Made by a program: the position numbers and the translations under genes
The notes under the pieces: generated by a model
Told to the model about the DNA's origin: nothing
The model's input: the letters and a program-made list of their open reading frames with translations, nothing else
Databases searched by the model: none
Shown: piece by piece, positions 1 to 8,592 of the stretch
Layout of the letters: each line of letters starts with the position of its first letter
Numbering within the stretch: position 1 is the first letter of the stretch
Assembly (NCBI GenBank): GCA_046566965.1
Contig: JBKICU010000004.1
Location: 3,561-67,560 of the forward strand
Origin: Fundidesulfovibrio sp046566965
GTDB taxonomy: Bacteria > Desulfobacterota > Desulfovibrionia > Desulfovibrionales > Desulfovibrionaceae
Direction: 5' to 3'
DNA length: 64,000 nucleotides

Positions 1-130
1 ATCCCAAACTCGGAACGTTATGGGGATATGGGTCTGGCATGCTGTTGTATATCACGGCCGCGTTTGCCGCGCCGCAAACAAAGCAAGATATCGCGATCAG
101 GAACGCCAAAGACAGAGTCACCTTTTTCAT
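1..130 (-). CDS. Secreted PEP-CTERM-like protein, N-terminal fragment
   Basis: The reverse strand from position 130 opens with ATG behind a good ribosome site (AAGAGGAG, about 8 bases upstream) and stays open to the window edge, giving 43 residues. Residues 1-24 form a signal peptide (basic MKK, hydrophobic core, ANA just before the cut). The mature part begins AVIYNSMPDPYPHNVPSLG, a start I know from PEP-CTERM sorting-domain proteins of exopolysaccharide-forming bacteria. The C-terminal PEP anchor would lie outside the window, so family membership is inferred from the N-terminus only. Confidence 0.6.
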   Translation of the reverse strand, partial: MKKVTLSLAFLIAISCFVCGAANAAVIYNSMPDPYPHNVPSLG

Positions 131-749
131 GCCACGTTTCTCCTCTTATTCATCAATCAGTATTGAACGGACAATCCGCGTTTGCCGCCAGACATCACTC
201 CATCCCTGACACCGGCATCATCCTCTTTTCGAACTTCTATGCCTTCTCACGACCGGCCTCGCCGTCACAAGGCATCCCAACTCTGCAGTATTTCAGCAAA
301 AATTGTGCCCCACGCTCTCGGGAGCAACGGAGCGAGCATTGACGCCAGCTCCTTGTGATTTTCCGAACGCGAAGGACCCCGCACCAGGCCCTGAAACAGG
401 CTCACATGTAAACTCTCCCGACAACATCCTGTAAGAAATATCAACGACACCGTAGCCCATCGCAGATACGGAACGTCCCTCTTCCAAAGCAAACCTCGCC
501 ACACGAAGCATTCGCACACGCCCACGGTCATGATGCCTTCGCCTCCCGAACCGTCACTCCGAAACCGCAGGCTGAGTCTGAAATCCATTCACAGAATTGT
601 TAATTTTATTACTGTTGACAAAGAAACCCTGAAAGCATAATCCGTTCCTGCCAGACGCGAACCGTTTCACTCACAGGAACGGCTTGGCCATCCGCCCCCG
701 CGTGCGGCGCTCCGCATCGACACACTACACCGGATTCAGGAGCCTCCCA
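131..749. other. Non-coding stretch between secreted protein and IclR gene
   Basis: About 620 bases with no convincing gene. The open frames here lack ribosome sites and family resemblance. The stretch must hold the promoter of the leftward secreted-protein gene and that of the rightward IclR gene. An AT-rich patch at about 597-615 precedes the best promoter candidate. Confidence 0.5.
615..641 (+). promoter_or_regulatory. Possible sigma-70 promoter of the IclR gene
   Basis: A perfect TTGACA at 615-620 is followed after 15 bases by CATAAT at 636-641. The spacer is shorter than the usual 17, so this is a weak-to-moderate candidate about 100 bases upstream of the IclR start. Confidence 0.35.
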
Positions 750-1517
750 GTGAAGGGCAAGGACAACGCCTCGGAAACTCTGGCCAAGGGCCTGCGAATC
801 CTGGACATCTTCGGCGTCGGGGACGAAGGCTTCACCTTGAGCCAGATCGCCGGGCGCGTGAGCCTCAACAAGACCTCCGTCTACCGCTACGTGAACACCT
901 TCCGCGAGCTCGGCTACCTGCGCCGCGACGAACGCACCGGCCTCTACCACCTGGGCGTGCGCGCGCTTTCCCTGGCCCACGCCATCATGGAAAAGAGCGA
1001 GATGGTAAAGCAGGTGAAGCCCTTCGTGGAGGAGGCCTTCCGCAAGCACGGCGTCCACGTGGACGTGGGCGTGGTGGCGGGCGACGCCATCTACCTGATA
1101 TACCGCCACGAATCGCGCGACACCTCGGTGTTCCGCTCCTTCAGTTATTCCTCGGCCCTGCACTACCTGGCCACGGGCAAGGCGGCCATGGCCTTCATGG
1201 ACCCCGCCGACCTCCGCCAGCTGCTGGACCGCCTGGAACTGGCCCCCAAGACCGACAAGACCATCGTGGACAAGGACGATCTGCTTGCCGAGCTGGAAAA
1301 AGCCCGCGAACAGGGCTATTCCGTGAACAACGAAGAGTTCGTGCCCGGGCTCATCGCCATCGGCGCGCCGCTCTTCTCGCTTCGCACGGGCAAGGTGGTG
1401 GGCGGCGTCAGCTTCGACTCCACCACGGACCAGTACTCCATGAGGGAATTCGAGACCCGCTTCGCCCCCTACCTGGTGGAGCTGGCCAAAAAGATTTCGG
1501 CGGTGGTGACCCTCTAA
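750..1517 (+). CDS. IclR-family transcriptional regulator
   Basis: A 255-residue regulator with an N-terminal winged helix (about residues 8-65, including LSQIAGRVSLNKTSVYRYVN) and a C-terminal IclR effector domain (about 80-250, with ALHYLATGKAAMAF and a PGLIAIGAPLF segment). IclR proteins bind small carboxylates or aromatics and often control an adjacent catabolic operon. I chose GTG at 750 because GGAG sits 7 bases upstream; the frame also runs back to a TTG at 684. It lies 198 bases upstream of the importer/aspartase operon in the same direction and is its likely regulator. The effector is unknown. Confidence 0.85.
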   Translation: MKGKDNASETLAKGLRILDIFGVGDEGFTLSQIAGRVSLNKTSVYRYVNTFRELGYLRRDERTGLYHLGVRALSLAHAIMEKSEMVKQVKPFVEEAFRKHGVHVDVGVVAGDAIYLIYRHESRDTSVFRSFSYSSALHYLATGKAAMAFMDPADLRQLLDRLELAPKTDKTIVDKDDLLAELEKAREQGYSVNNEEFVPGLIAIGAPLFSLRTGKVVGGVSFDSTTDQYSMREFETRFAPYLVELAKKISAVVTL

Positions 1518-1715
1518 GGGCCGCCCACGCACAAGCGCGTTCCCAAAAAGTCCACGGCTGCGTTCCGGCGGGTTCACCGCCGGGCCGGGGCCGGGGCGTC
1601 AGGCAGACGGAGGCGGGCGGCGACGCCCTCTCCCGGTTTATCGGATCGGACCATCTTGCACCCGCTCCGGGCGGTCTTCGCGCCGGAGCCAACGCACAAC
1701 GCGGAGGAAACTTAA

Positions 1716-2852
1716 GTGAAACGGATTCTGGCCCTGTGCTTGGCAATGATGTTTGGTTTCGCCTCTCTGGCGATTGCCGCGGACGACACCGTCCGCATCG
1801 GCGTGTTCCTTCCCCTGACCGGCCAGAACGCCTTCGGCGGCCAGCTGGAACTTGAGGGCGTGCAGATGGCCCACAAGGAAGCCGGAACCGTGCTCGGCAA
1901 GAAGGTCGAACTGTTCGTGGTGGACAACAAGTCCGACAAGGTCGAGTCGGCCAACGCCACCAAGCGCCTGATCGAGAAGGAAAAAGTCCACGCCATCATC
2001 GGCACCTACGGTTCCTCCCTGGCCATGGCCGGCGGCGAAGTCTCCGAGAAGGCCGGCGTGCCCCAGGTCGGCACCAGCTGCACCAACCCCCTGGTGACCC
2101 AGGGCAAGAAGTACATCTTTCGCGTGTGCTTCATCGACCCCCTGCAGGGCGCCGGCGCGGCCACCTACGCCGCCCGCACCCTGAAGGCCAAGAAGGCCGC
2201 CATGCTGGTGGACGTGGCCAACGACTACTCCGTGGGCCTGTCCAACTTCTTCAAGAAGTCCTTCACCAAGCTGGGCGGCCAGGTTGTCGCCACCCTGAAC
2301 TACCAGTCCGGCGACCAGGACTTCACCGCGCAGCTGACCAAGATCATCGCCGAGAAGCCCGACGTCCTGTTCATCCCCTCCTACTTCGCCGAAGGCGCGG
2401 TCATCATGAAGCAGGCCAAGGAGCTGGGCGCCACCTTCAAGATCCTGGGCGGCGACGCCATGGACAACCCCGAGATCACCAAGATCGGCGGCAACGCCGT
2501 CGAGGGCTTCGTCCACACCACCTTCCCCTATGATCCTTCCATGGCCAACATGAACCCCGCCGCCAAGAAGTTCACCGACGACTGGAAGAAGACCCACGCC
2601 GCCGACAAGGAACCCAACGTGAACGCGGCCCTGGGTTACGACGCCTACATGATCATCATCGACGCCATCAAGCGCGCCGGCAAGTACGACTCCGAGTCCA
2701 TCACCAAGGCCCTGGCCGAGACCAAGGACTTCGTGGGCGTGACCGGCTCCACCACCATCAACGAGACCCATGACGCCGTGAAGCCCATCGGCCTCATCAC
2801 CATCAAGGACGGCAAGAAGGTCTACGTGGGCGAAGTCGCTCCCGAGCTGTAA
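1716..2852 (+). CDS. HAAT-type periplasmic amino-acid binding protein
   Basis: A 378-residue type I periplasmic binding protein (LivJ/LivK family) that delivers substrate to the ABC importer encoded just downstream. Residues 1-21 are a signal peptide; the mature protein starts with the family pattern VRIGVFLPLTGQNAFGG and keeps two alternating domains to the C-terminus (GKKVYVGEVAPEL). The start is GTG with GGAGG 8 bases upstream. The neighbouring aspartase and asparaginase suggest that the ligand could be asparagine, aspartate or a related amino acid rather than leucine; this is inference. It is separated from the permease gene by a repeat element and a GC hairpin, an arrangement that would let the binding protein be made in excess. 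Confidence 0.9.
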   Translation: MKRILALCLAMMFGFASLAIAADDTVRIGVFLPLTGQNAFGGQLELEGVQMAHKEAGTVLGKKVELFVVDNKSDKVESANATKRLIEKEKVHAIIGTYGSSLAMAGGEVSEKAGVPQVGTSCTNPLVTQGKKYIFRVCFIDPLQGAGAATYAARTLKAKKAAMLVDVANDYSVGLSNFFKKSFTKLGGQVVATLNYQSGDQDFTAQLTKIIAEKPDVLFIPSYFAEGAVIMKQAKELGATFKILGGDAMDNPEITKIGGNAVEGFVHTTFPYDPSMANMNPAAKKFTDDWKKTHAADKEPNVNAALGYDAYMIIIDAIKRAGKYDSESITKALAETKDFVGVTGSTTINETHDAVKPIGLITIKDGKKVYVGEVAPEL

Positions 2853-2864
2853 GCCGAAGCGAGC

Positions 2865-2973
2865 CTAGTGTCGCTTTCTGAAAAACATGAACATGTTTTT
2901 CAGAAATAAAACAATGGTTCTCTTGGCTTAGGTTCATAAATTGTATGAACGTATCTTGAGAACGCCACACTAG
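2865..2973 (+). repeat. Structured intergenic element, copy 1
   Basis: Fullest member of a repeat family in this window. It has a 15-bp perfect palindrome (TTTCTGAAAAACATG at 2875-2889, its complement at 2892-2906), a conserved box AAACAATGGTTCTCTTGG (2909-2926), and a nested second stem: GTTCTC at 2917-2922 pairs with GAGAAC at 2958-2963, enclosing GTTCATA (2932-2938) paired with TATGAAC (2944-2950). The outer ends CTAGTGTCGC and GCCACACTAG are inverted repeats with one mismatch, which could be MITE-like termini. It lies between binding-protein and permease genes, oriented with transcription. Confidence 0.85.
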
Positions 2974-2991
2974 GGCTGTTGACGGCCATCC

Positions 2992-3021
2992 GGGCGGGGA
3001 GGACATGCGTCCTCCCCGCCC
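2992..3021 (+). promoter_or_regulatory. GC-rich intercistronic hairpin
   Basis: Perfect 13-bp arms (GGGCGGGGAGGAC and complement) around an ATGC loop, with no T-run. It probably acts as an mRNA 3'-end protector or a partial attenuator between the binding-protein gene and the permease genes. Confidence 0.7.
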
Positions 3022-3049
3022 ACTCACGGCACCACAAAAGGACTTTCTC

Positions 3050-3943
3050 ATGAATTTCGAAACGTTCATCCAGCACGCGCTGAACAGCCTCACCCTGGGA
3101 AGCCTCTACGCGCTCGTCGCCATCGGCTACACCATGGTCTACGGCATCCTGCGCCTGATCAACTTCGCCCACAGCGAAATCTTCATGCTGGGCGCCTATT
3201 TCGTCTTCTGGGGCACGACGCTGTTCGCCCTGCCCTGGCCCCTGGCCATCGCCCTGTCCATCGCCTTCACGGCGGGCCTGGGCATCATGGTGGACCGCAT
3301 CGCCTACCGCCCCCTGCGCGATGCTCCCCGAATTTCCGCGCTGATAAGCTCCATCGGCGTGTCCTTCTTCCTGCAGAACGTGGCCATCGTGTTCTTCCAG
3401 GCCATCCCCCGCGCGGTGTACCGCCCCGAATGGCTGGAGAACCCCATCGTCATGGGCAACGTGCGCGTTCTGCCCATCACGCTGTTCGTGCCGGTGCTCT
3501 CGGTGCTCCTCATGCTGGGGCTTGTGTACATCGTGTACCGCACCAAGACGGGACTTGGCATGCGCGCCATCAGCAAGGACATCGAGACCAGCTACCTCAT
3601 GGGCGTGCCGGTCAACCGGGTCATCGCCATCACCTTCGGCATCGGTTCCGCACTGGCCGCGGCCAGCGGCATCATGTGGGCGCTCAGGTACCCGCAGCTC
3701 CAGCCCATCATGGGCGCGGTCCCCGGCTTCAAGGCCTTCATCGCGGCGGTGTTCGGCGGCATCGGCTCCATCCAGGGAGCGGTGGTCGGCGGCGTCACCC
3801 TGGGGTTCATCGAGATCATGACCGTGGCCTTCTTCCCTGACCTGGCCGGCTACCGCGACGCCTTCGCCTTCGTCCTGTTGATCGCCATCCTGCTGGTGAA
3901 GCCCACGGGGCTCTTCGGAGCCAAAGCGGAGGAAAAGGTCTGA
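3050..3943 (+). CDS. livH: HAAT ABC permease, LivH type
   Basis: A 297-residue inner-membrane permease of the LivH family, with about eight hydrophobic helices and the family signature YGILRLINFAHSEIFMLGAY near residue 30. With LivM it forms the transmembrane channel. I start it at ATG 3050, which has AAAAGGAC upstream, rather than at an in-frame codon at 3005 that would lie inside the hairpin. Its stop overlaps the livM start (TGATG), so the two are translationally coupled. Confidence 0.92.
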   Translation: MNFETFIQHALNSLTLGSLYALVAIGYTMVYGILRLINFAHSEIFMLGAYFVFWGTTLFALPWPLAIALSIAFTAGLGIMVDRIAYRPLRDAPRISALISSIGVSFFLQNVAIVFFQAIPRAVYRPEWLENPIVMGNVRVLPITLFVPVLSVLLMLGLVYIVYRTKTGLGMRAISKDIETSYLMGVPVNRVIAITFGIGSALAAASGIMWALRYPQLQPIMGAVPGFKAFIAAVFGGIGSIQGAVVGGVTLGFIEIMTVAFFPDLAGYRDAFAFVLLIAILLVKPTGLFGAKAEEKV

Positions 3944-4986
3944 TGAACCGCATCACCAACATTCTTTTGAACATTCTGGCGGCTGGCGCCGTGGCCCTGT
4001 TCCTGTGGTGGGCCGAGGCCAACCTGGACGGCTACAAGATCCAGATCCTGAACCTCATCGCGGTCAACATCATCCTGGCCCTGTCCTTGAACCTCATCTA
4101 CGGGTTCACGGGCATGTTCAGCCTGGGCCACGCCGGATTCATGGCCATCGGGGCGTACGTCTGCGCCATCCTGATCATGAGTCCCGAGCAGAAAGAGATG
4201 CTCTTCATCATCGAGGACGCCTACGGCTGGGTGCAGGCCGCCCACGCCCCGTTCCTGGTGGCGGTGTTCGCGGGCGGGCTGGTGGCGGCGCTGTTCGGGC
4301 TTATCGTGGGCATGCCGCTTCTGAAGCTGGGCGACGACTACCTGGGCATCGCCACCCTGGGCTTCGCCGAGATCGTGCGCGTGGTGGCCACCAACCTGAC
4401 CGGCATCACCAACGGCGCGCTCGGATTCAAGGGCATCCCGGCCTACTCCAACCTGTGGTGGAACTTCGGCTGGTGCGCGTTCAGCCTGTTCGTGATCGTG
4501 CGGCTGCTCAAATGCAACACCGGCAACGTGCTCAAAGCCATCCGCGACGACGAGATCGCCTCCAAGGCCATGGGCATCGACGCCTTCCGCTACAAGCTCC
4601 TGTCCTTCACGGTGGGCTCCTTCTTCGCGGGCATCGGCGGCGCGCTGCTGGCCAGCCTGTTGACCACCATCGACCCCAAGATGTTCCTGTTCACCCTGAC
4701 CTTCAACGTGCTCATGATCGTGGTCACGGGCGGCCTGGGTTCCATTACCGGCTCGGTGCTGGCGGGCGTGGGCATCACGGTGCTGCTGGAGTGGCTGCGC
4801 GTGGTGGAGAACCCGCTCAGCTTCGGCGGGTTCGAGATCGCGGGCATTCCCGGCATGCGCATGGTGGTATTCTCCCTGGCGCTCATCGTGATCATCCTGT
4901 TTAGGCGCGAAGGCCTCATGGGCATGCGCGAGTTCAGCTGGCAGGCCGTTCTTGGCCGCCTGGGCAAGGGAGGCAACGCCAAATGA
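3943..4986 (+). CDS. livM: HAAT ABC permease, LivM type
   Basis: A 347-residue second permease subunit. It carries the LivM signature NLIYGFTGMFSLGHAGFMAI (about residues 49-68) and the cytoplasmic loop KAIRDDEIASKAMGID that contacts the ATPase. It has about nine or ten membrane segments. The start overlaps the livH stop and the end overlaps the livG start (ATGA). Confidence 0.92.
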   Translation: MNRITNILLNILAAGAVALFLWWAEANLDGYKIQILNLIAVNIILALSLNLIYGFTGMFSLGHAGFMAIGAYVCAILIMSPEQKEMLFIIEDAYGWVQAAHAPFLVAVFAGGLVAALFGLIVGMPLLKLGDDYLGIATLGFAEIVRVVATNLTGITNGALGFKGIPAYSNLWWNFGWCAFSLFVIVRLLKCNTGNVLKAIRDDEIASKAMGIDAFRYKLLSFTVGSFFAGIGGALLASLLTTIDPKMFLFTLTFNVLMIVVTGGLGSITGSVLAGVGITVLLEWLRVVENPLSFGGFEIAGIPGMRMVVFSLALIVIILFRREGLMGMREFSWQAVLGRLGKGGNAK

Positions 4987-5768
4987 GTGCCGAGACCATC
5001 CTGGAAGTATCTGGCCTGACCATGCGCTTCGGCGGCCTGACCGCCGTGGACGACTTCAGCGCCACGCTGAAAAAGGGCACCATCTCGGGGCTCATCGGTC
5101 CCAACGGCGCGGGCAAGACCACCTGCTTCAACATGATCACCGGCTTCTACAAGCCCACGTCCGGGCGCTCGGTGTACCGGGGCGTGGAACTCACGGGTCA
5201 GCCGCCCTACAAGGTCTGCAAGGCGGGCATCGCGCGCACCTTCCAGAACATCCGCCTCTTCGGCAACGAGACCGTGCTGGAAAACGTGATGATCGGCTGC
5301 CACCTGCGCCAGAAGACCAACTGGCTCCAGTCCGTGTTCATGCTGCCCTCGGCCCTGAAGGAAGACCGGGCCATCCGCGACCGCTCGCTGGAGCTTCTGG
5401 ACGTGGTGGGCCTCGCCCACCTGGAGAACGAGCAGGCCTCCAGCCTGCCCTACGGCGCGCAGCGCAGGCTGGAGATCGCCCGCGCCCTGGCCACCACGCC
5501 CGGCCTCATCCTGCTGGACGAGCCCGCCGCGGGCATGAACCCCCAGGAGACCCAGGACCTCATCGCCTTCATCCGCACCATCCGCGACCGTTTCGGCCTG
5601 ACGGTGCTGCTCATCGAGCACGACATGAAGCTGGTCATGGAGATCTGCGAGCACATGTGGGTGCTGGACTACGGCGTCACCATCGCCCAGGGCGCGCCGG
5701 AGGAGATCAAGTCCAACCCCAAGGTCATCGAGGCCTATCTTGGAGAGGAGTGCGTCACCGATGCTTAA
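4983..5768 (+). CDS. livG: HAAT ABC ATPase, LivG type
   Basis: A 261-residue ATP-binding subunit with Walker A GPNGAGKTT (about residues 38-46), the LivG-type signature LPYGAQRRLEIARAL in place of LSGGQ, and Walker B LILLDEPAAGMNP followed by the H-loop LLIEHDMK. It powers import together with LivF. The frame starts by ATGA overlap with livM and runs 8 bases past the livF start. Confidence 0.93.
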   Translation: MSAETILEVSGLTMRFGGLTAVDDFSATLKKGTISGLIGPNGAGKTTCFNMITGFYKPTSGRSVYRGVELTGQPPYKVCKAGIARTFQNIRLFGNETVLENVMIGCHLRQKTNWLQSVFMLPSALKEDRAIRDRSLELLDVVGLAHLENEQASSLPYGAQRRLEIARALATTPGLILLDEPAAGMNPQETQDLIAFIRTIRDRFGLTVLLIEHDMKLVMEICEHMWVLDYGVTIAQGAPEEIKSNPKVIEAYLGEECVTDA

Positions 5769-6465
5769 GCTCACGGACCTGCACGTCCACTACGGCGGCA
5801 TCCACGCCCTGAAGGGCGTGTCCATGGAAGTGCCCCAGGGCAAGATCGTCACCCTGATCGGAGCCAACGGCGCGGGCAAGTCCAGCACGCTGCGCGCCAT
5901 CGCCGGGCTCATCAAGAACAAGAAGGGCCAGATCACCTACAACGGCAAGGACCTGACCACTGCCACGCCCGTGGACATCGTCAAGTCCGGCATCGTCATG
6001 TCGCCGGAAGGCCGTCGCATCTTCGGCCACCTCTCGGTGTTCGAGAACCTGATGCTCGGAGCCTACAGCCGCAGCGACAAGGACGGAATCGCCAAGGACA
6101 TGGAGTGGGTGTTCGAACTGTTCCCGCGCATGCGCGAGCGCCGCGAGCAGAAGGGCGGCACGCTCTCCGGCGGCGAGCAGCAGATGCTGGCCGTGGGGCG
6201 CGCGCTCATGAGCGCGCCGGAAGTGGTCATGCTGGACGAGCCGAGCCTGGGCCTTGCCCCTTTGCTGGTGCGCGACGTGTTCGAGATCATAAAGACCATC
6301 AACGAGCGCGGCATGACTGTCCTCCTGGTGGAGCAGAACGCCTTCGCGGCCCTCAAGGTGGCGCACTACGCCTACGTCCTGGAGACCGGCACCATCGTGC
6401 TCCAGGGAACCGGCAGCGAGCTGGCGGCGGACAAACGGGTCTGCGAGGCCTACCTGGGAGGTTGA
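5761..6465 (+). CDS. livF: HAAT ABC ATPase, LivF type
   Basis: A 234-residue ATP-binding subunit: Walker A GANGAGKSST, signature LSGGEQQMLAVGRAL, Walker B VVMLDEPSLGLAP and VEQN H-loop region. The ATG at 5761, preceded by GGAGAGG, is chosen over an in-frame upstream codon at 5740 because it gives the normal family N-terminus (MLKLTDLHVHYGG). Only 5 bases separate it from the aspartase gene. Confidence 0.93.
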   Translation: MLKLTDLHVHYGGIHALKGVSMEVPQGKIVTLIGANGAGKSSTLRAIAGLIKNKKGQITYNGKDLTTATPVDIVKSGIVMSPEGRRIFGHLSVFENLMLGAYSRSDKDGIAKDMEWVFELFPRMRERREQKGGTLSGGEQQMLAVGRALMSAPEVVMLDEPSLGLAPLLVRDVFEIIKTINERGMTVLLVEQNAFAALKVAHYAYVLETGTIVLQGTGSELAADKRVCEAYLGG

Positions 6466-6470
6466 TCCGC

Positions 6471-8015
6471 ATGGACGTAGCCCCCAAGACCATCCGCCAG
6501 TACCGCCTGGAGGCCGACTCCCTGGGCGAGGTGCGCGTTCCGGCAAGCGCCCTCTACGGGGTGCAGACCCAGCGCGCCATCGACAACTTCCCCATCACCG
6601 GGGTGCGCATCTCGCACTACCCGGAGTTCGTGAAGGCACTGGCGGCCATCAAGAAGGCCGCGGCCATGGCCAACGAGCGCATGGGCCTGCTGGACGAGCC
6701 CCGCTCCCGGGCCATCCGCGAGGCCTGCGACCTGATCATGGCGGGCAAGCATCGGGGCCACTTCCGCGTGGACGTGATCCAGGGCGGGGCGGGCACATCC
6801 AGCAACATGAACGCCAACGAGGTCATCGCCAATCTGGCCCTGGAGCTCATGGGCCACACGCGCGGGGACTACGACTTCCTGCACCCCAACAACCACGTCA
6901 ACCTCTCCCAGTCCACCAACGACGTCTACCCCTCGGCCATCCGCCTGACCCTGGTCATCATGGGCCAGGCCCTGCACAAGGCCATGGGCAGGCTGGCGGG
7001 CGCCCTGGAGGACAAGGGCCAGGAGTTCGCCCACGTCATCAAGATCGGGCGCACCCAGCTCCAGGACGCCGTGCCCATGACCCTGGGCCAGGAGTTTCGG
7101 GCCTGGGCGCTCATGGTGCGCGAGGACCGGCAGCGCCTTCTGGAGGCGCTGGACCTGGTGCGCGAGATAAACCTCGGGGGCACGGCCATCGGCACGGGCA
7201 TCAACGCCCCGCCGGAGTACGCGCCGCTGGTGGTGGCGCTGCTGAACCAGGTCAGCGGGCAGGGCATGATCCTGGCCGAGAACCTGGTGGAGGCCACCCA
7301 GGACGCCGGGGCCTACGTGCAGTTCTCCGGGGTGCTCAAGCGCACGGCGGTCAAGCTCTCCAAGATCTGCAACGACCTGCGCCTTTTGTCGTCGGGTCCG
7401 CGCTGCGGCCTGGGCGAGATCCGTCTGCCCAAGATGGCTCCCGGCTCGTCCATCATGCCCGGAAAGGTGAATCCCATCATCCCCGAGGTGGTCAACCAGA
7501 TCGCCTTTCAGGTGATCGGCTCGGACCTGACCGTGACCATGGCCGCCGAGGCCGGGCAGCTTGAGCTGAACGCCATGGAGCCGGTGCTGGCCCACAACCT
7601 GTTCAACTCCCTGCTGCTCTTGCGCCGGGGCTGCCTGGTGCTTGCCGACAAGTGCGTGAAGGGCATCGAGGCCGACGAGGAGCGCTGCCGCCACAACGTG
7701 GAGCAGAGCCTGGGGCTGGCCACGGCGCTGTGCCCCTACATCGGCTACGACGCGGCCTCCAGGATCGCCCAGCACGCCGCGCGCGAATCCTTGAGCGTGC
7801 GCGACGCGGCCCAGGCCATCCTGGGCTGGGACGACGCCCGCCTCGCCGAGGTGCTGAACCCCGAGAACATGCTGACGCCTGTTGAGCCCAGGCGCGAATA
7901 CGTGTGCTTCACCTCAGACCGTCATGAGGACCGGGCCGGGGACGTGCCTCCGGGAATCACCGTAAACGCCGCTGCCGCCGACAGCAGCACAGACAAGTCA
8001 AGGACCACCGCGTGA
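6471..8015 (+). CDS. aspA: Aspartate ammonia-lyase
   Basis: A 514-residue member of the fumarase/aspartase superfamily that deaminates L-aspartate to fumarate and ammonia. Conserved patches include GTSSNMNANEVIAN (about 105-118) and the signature GSSIMPGKVNP (about 325-335). The following residues IIPEVVNQIAF are aspartase-like; fumarase C usually has a different run there. The last 40 or so residues, after about residue 475, form a polar tail rich in Ala, Ser and Asp that extends beyond the usual length of about 470. It sits in the importer operon and overlaps the asparaginase start by 4 bases. Fumarate would feed respiration or the citric-acid-cycle arm. Confidence 0.88.
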   Translation: MDVAPKTIRQYRLEADSLGEVRVPASALYGVQTQRAIDNFPITGVRISHYPEFVKALAAIKKAAAMANERMGLLDEPRSRAIREACDLIMAGKHRGHFRVDVIQGGAGTSSNMNANEVIANLALELMGHTRGDYDFLHPNNHVNLSQSTNDVYPSAIRLTLVIMGQALHKAMGRLAGALEDKGQEFAHVIKIGRTQLQDAVPMTLGQEFRAWALMVREDRQRLLEALDLVREINLGGTAIGTGINAPPEYAPLVVALLNQVSGQGMILAENLVEATQDAGAYVQFSGVLKRTAVKLSKICNDLRLLSSGPRCGLGEIRLPKMAPGSSIMPGKVNPIIPEVVNQIAFQVIGSDLTVTMAAEAGQLELNAMEPVLAHNLFNSLLLLRRGCLVLADKCVKGIEADEERCRHNVEQSLGLATALCPYIGYDAASRIAQHAARESLSVRDAAQAILGWDDARLAEVLNPENMLTPVEPRREYVCFTSDRHEDRAGDVPPGITVNAAAADSSTDKSRTTA

Positions 8016-8497
8016 ACCTCTCCATCTACACCATGGGCGGCACCATCGACAAAATCTACTTCGACGACCTCTCGGACTACGTGGTGGGCGAGCCCCAGGC
8101 GGGCGAGATATTGAAAGAAGCCCAGGCCGCCATCAGCTTCACGGTGAACGAGGTCCTGCGCAAGGACAGCCTGCACCTGACCGGCGAGGACCGCCTGCTG
8201 CTGCGCGAGCGTGTGGCCGCAGACCCCGAGCGCTTCATCCTCATCACCCACGGCACGGACAGCATGGTCCAGAGCGCCGAAGTTTTGAAAGGCATTCCGG
8301 ACAAGGTCATCGTGTTCACCGGAGCCATGAGCCCGGCCCGTTTCAAGGGCTCGGACGCATCCTTCAACGTGGGCTGCGCCGTGGGCGCTGTGCAGTCTTT
8401 GCCGCCTGGCGTCTATATCTGCATGAGCGGACAGGTGTTCGAGGCGGGCACGGTACGCAAGAACCGCGCTGCCGGACGTTTCGAAAGCATGGGCTGA
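8012..8497 (+). CDS. Single-domain L-asparaginase-like protein
   Basis: A 161-residue protein matching only the N-terminal catalytic domain of type I/II L-asparaginases (normally about 330 residues, two domains). The first catalytic motif MGGTID (about residues 8-13) and the second HGTDS (about 89-93) are both intact; the entire C-terminal domain is absent and the stop is followed by non-coding DNA, so this looks like a designed short form rather than a frameshift. It starts at GTG in a GTGA overlap with aspA. Asparagine to aspartate to fumarate would be a neat pathway, but activity of a one-domain form is unproven. Confidence 0.75.
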   Translation: MNLSIYTMGGTIDKIYFDDLSDYVVGEPQAGEILKEAQAAISFTVNEVLRKDSLHLTGEDRLLLRERVAADPERFILITHGTDSMVQSAEVLKGIPDKVIVFTGAMSPARFKGSDASFNVGCAVGAVQSLPPGVYICMSGQVFEAGTVRKNRAAGRFESMG

Positions 8498-8592
8498 TCC
8501 CGCTTATTTCCCCGCAAGGGACGGTTTGCTTCGAGCTTCATCTTGTGTAGGATGGCAACCCTGCGTCCATACTCTATATCAAGGAGATGACC

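Noticed and set aside
1650..1672. Sigma-54-like GG...GC pair upstream of the first importer
   Set aside because: The distance between GG and GC is 8 instead of 10 bases, which this sigma factor does not tolerate.
2865..2973. Enhancer site for the PrpR-like regulator (core ACATGTTT is shared with 46176-46191)
   Set aside because: The similarity is short, the elements lie between genes of running operons rather than before promoters, and their stems covary like RNA; kept only as a minor alternative.
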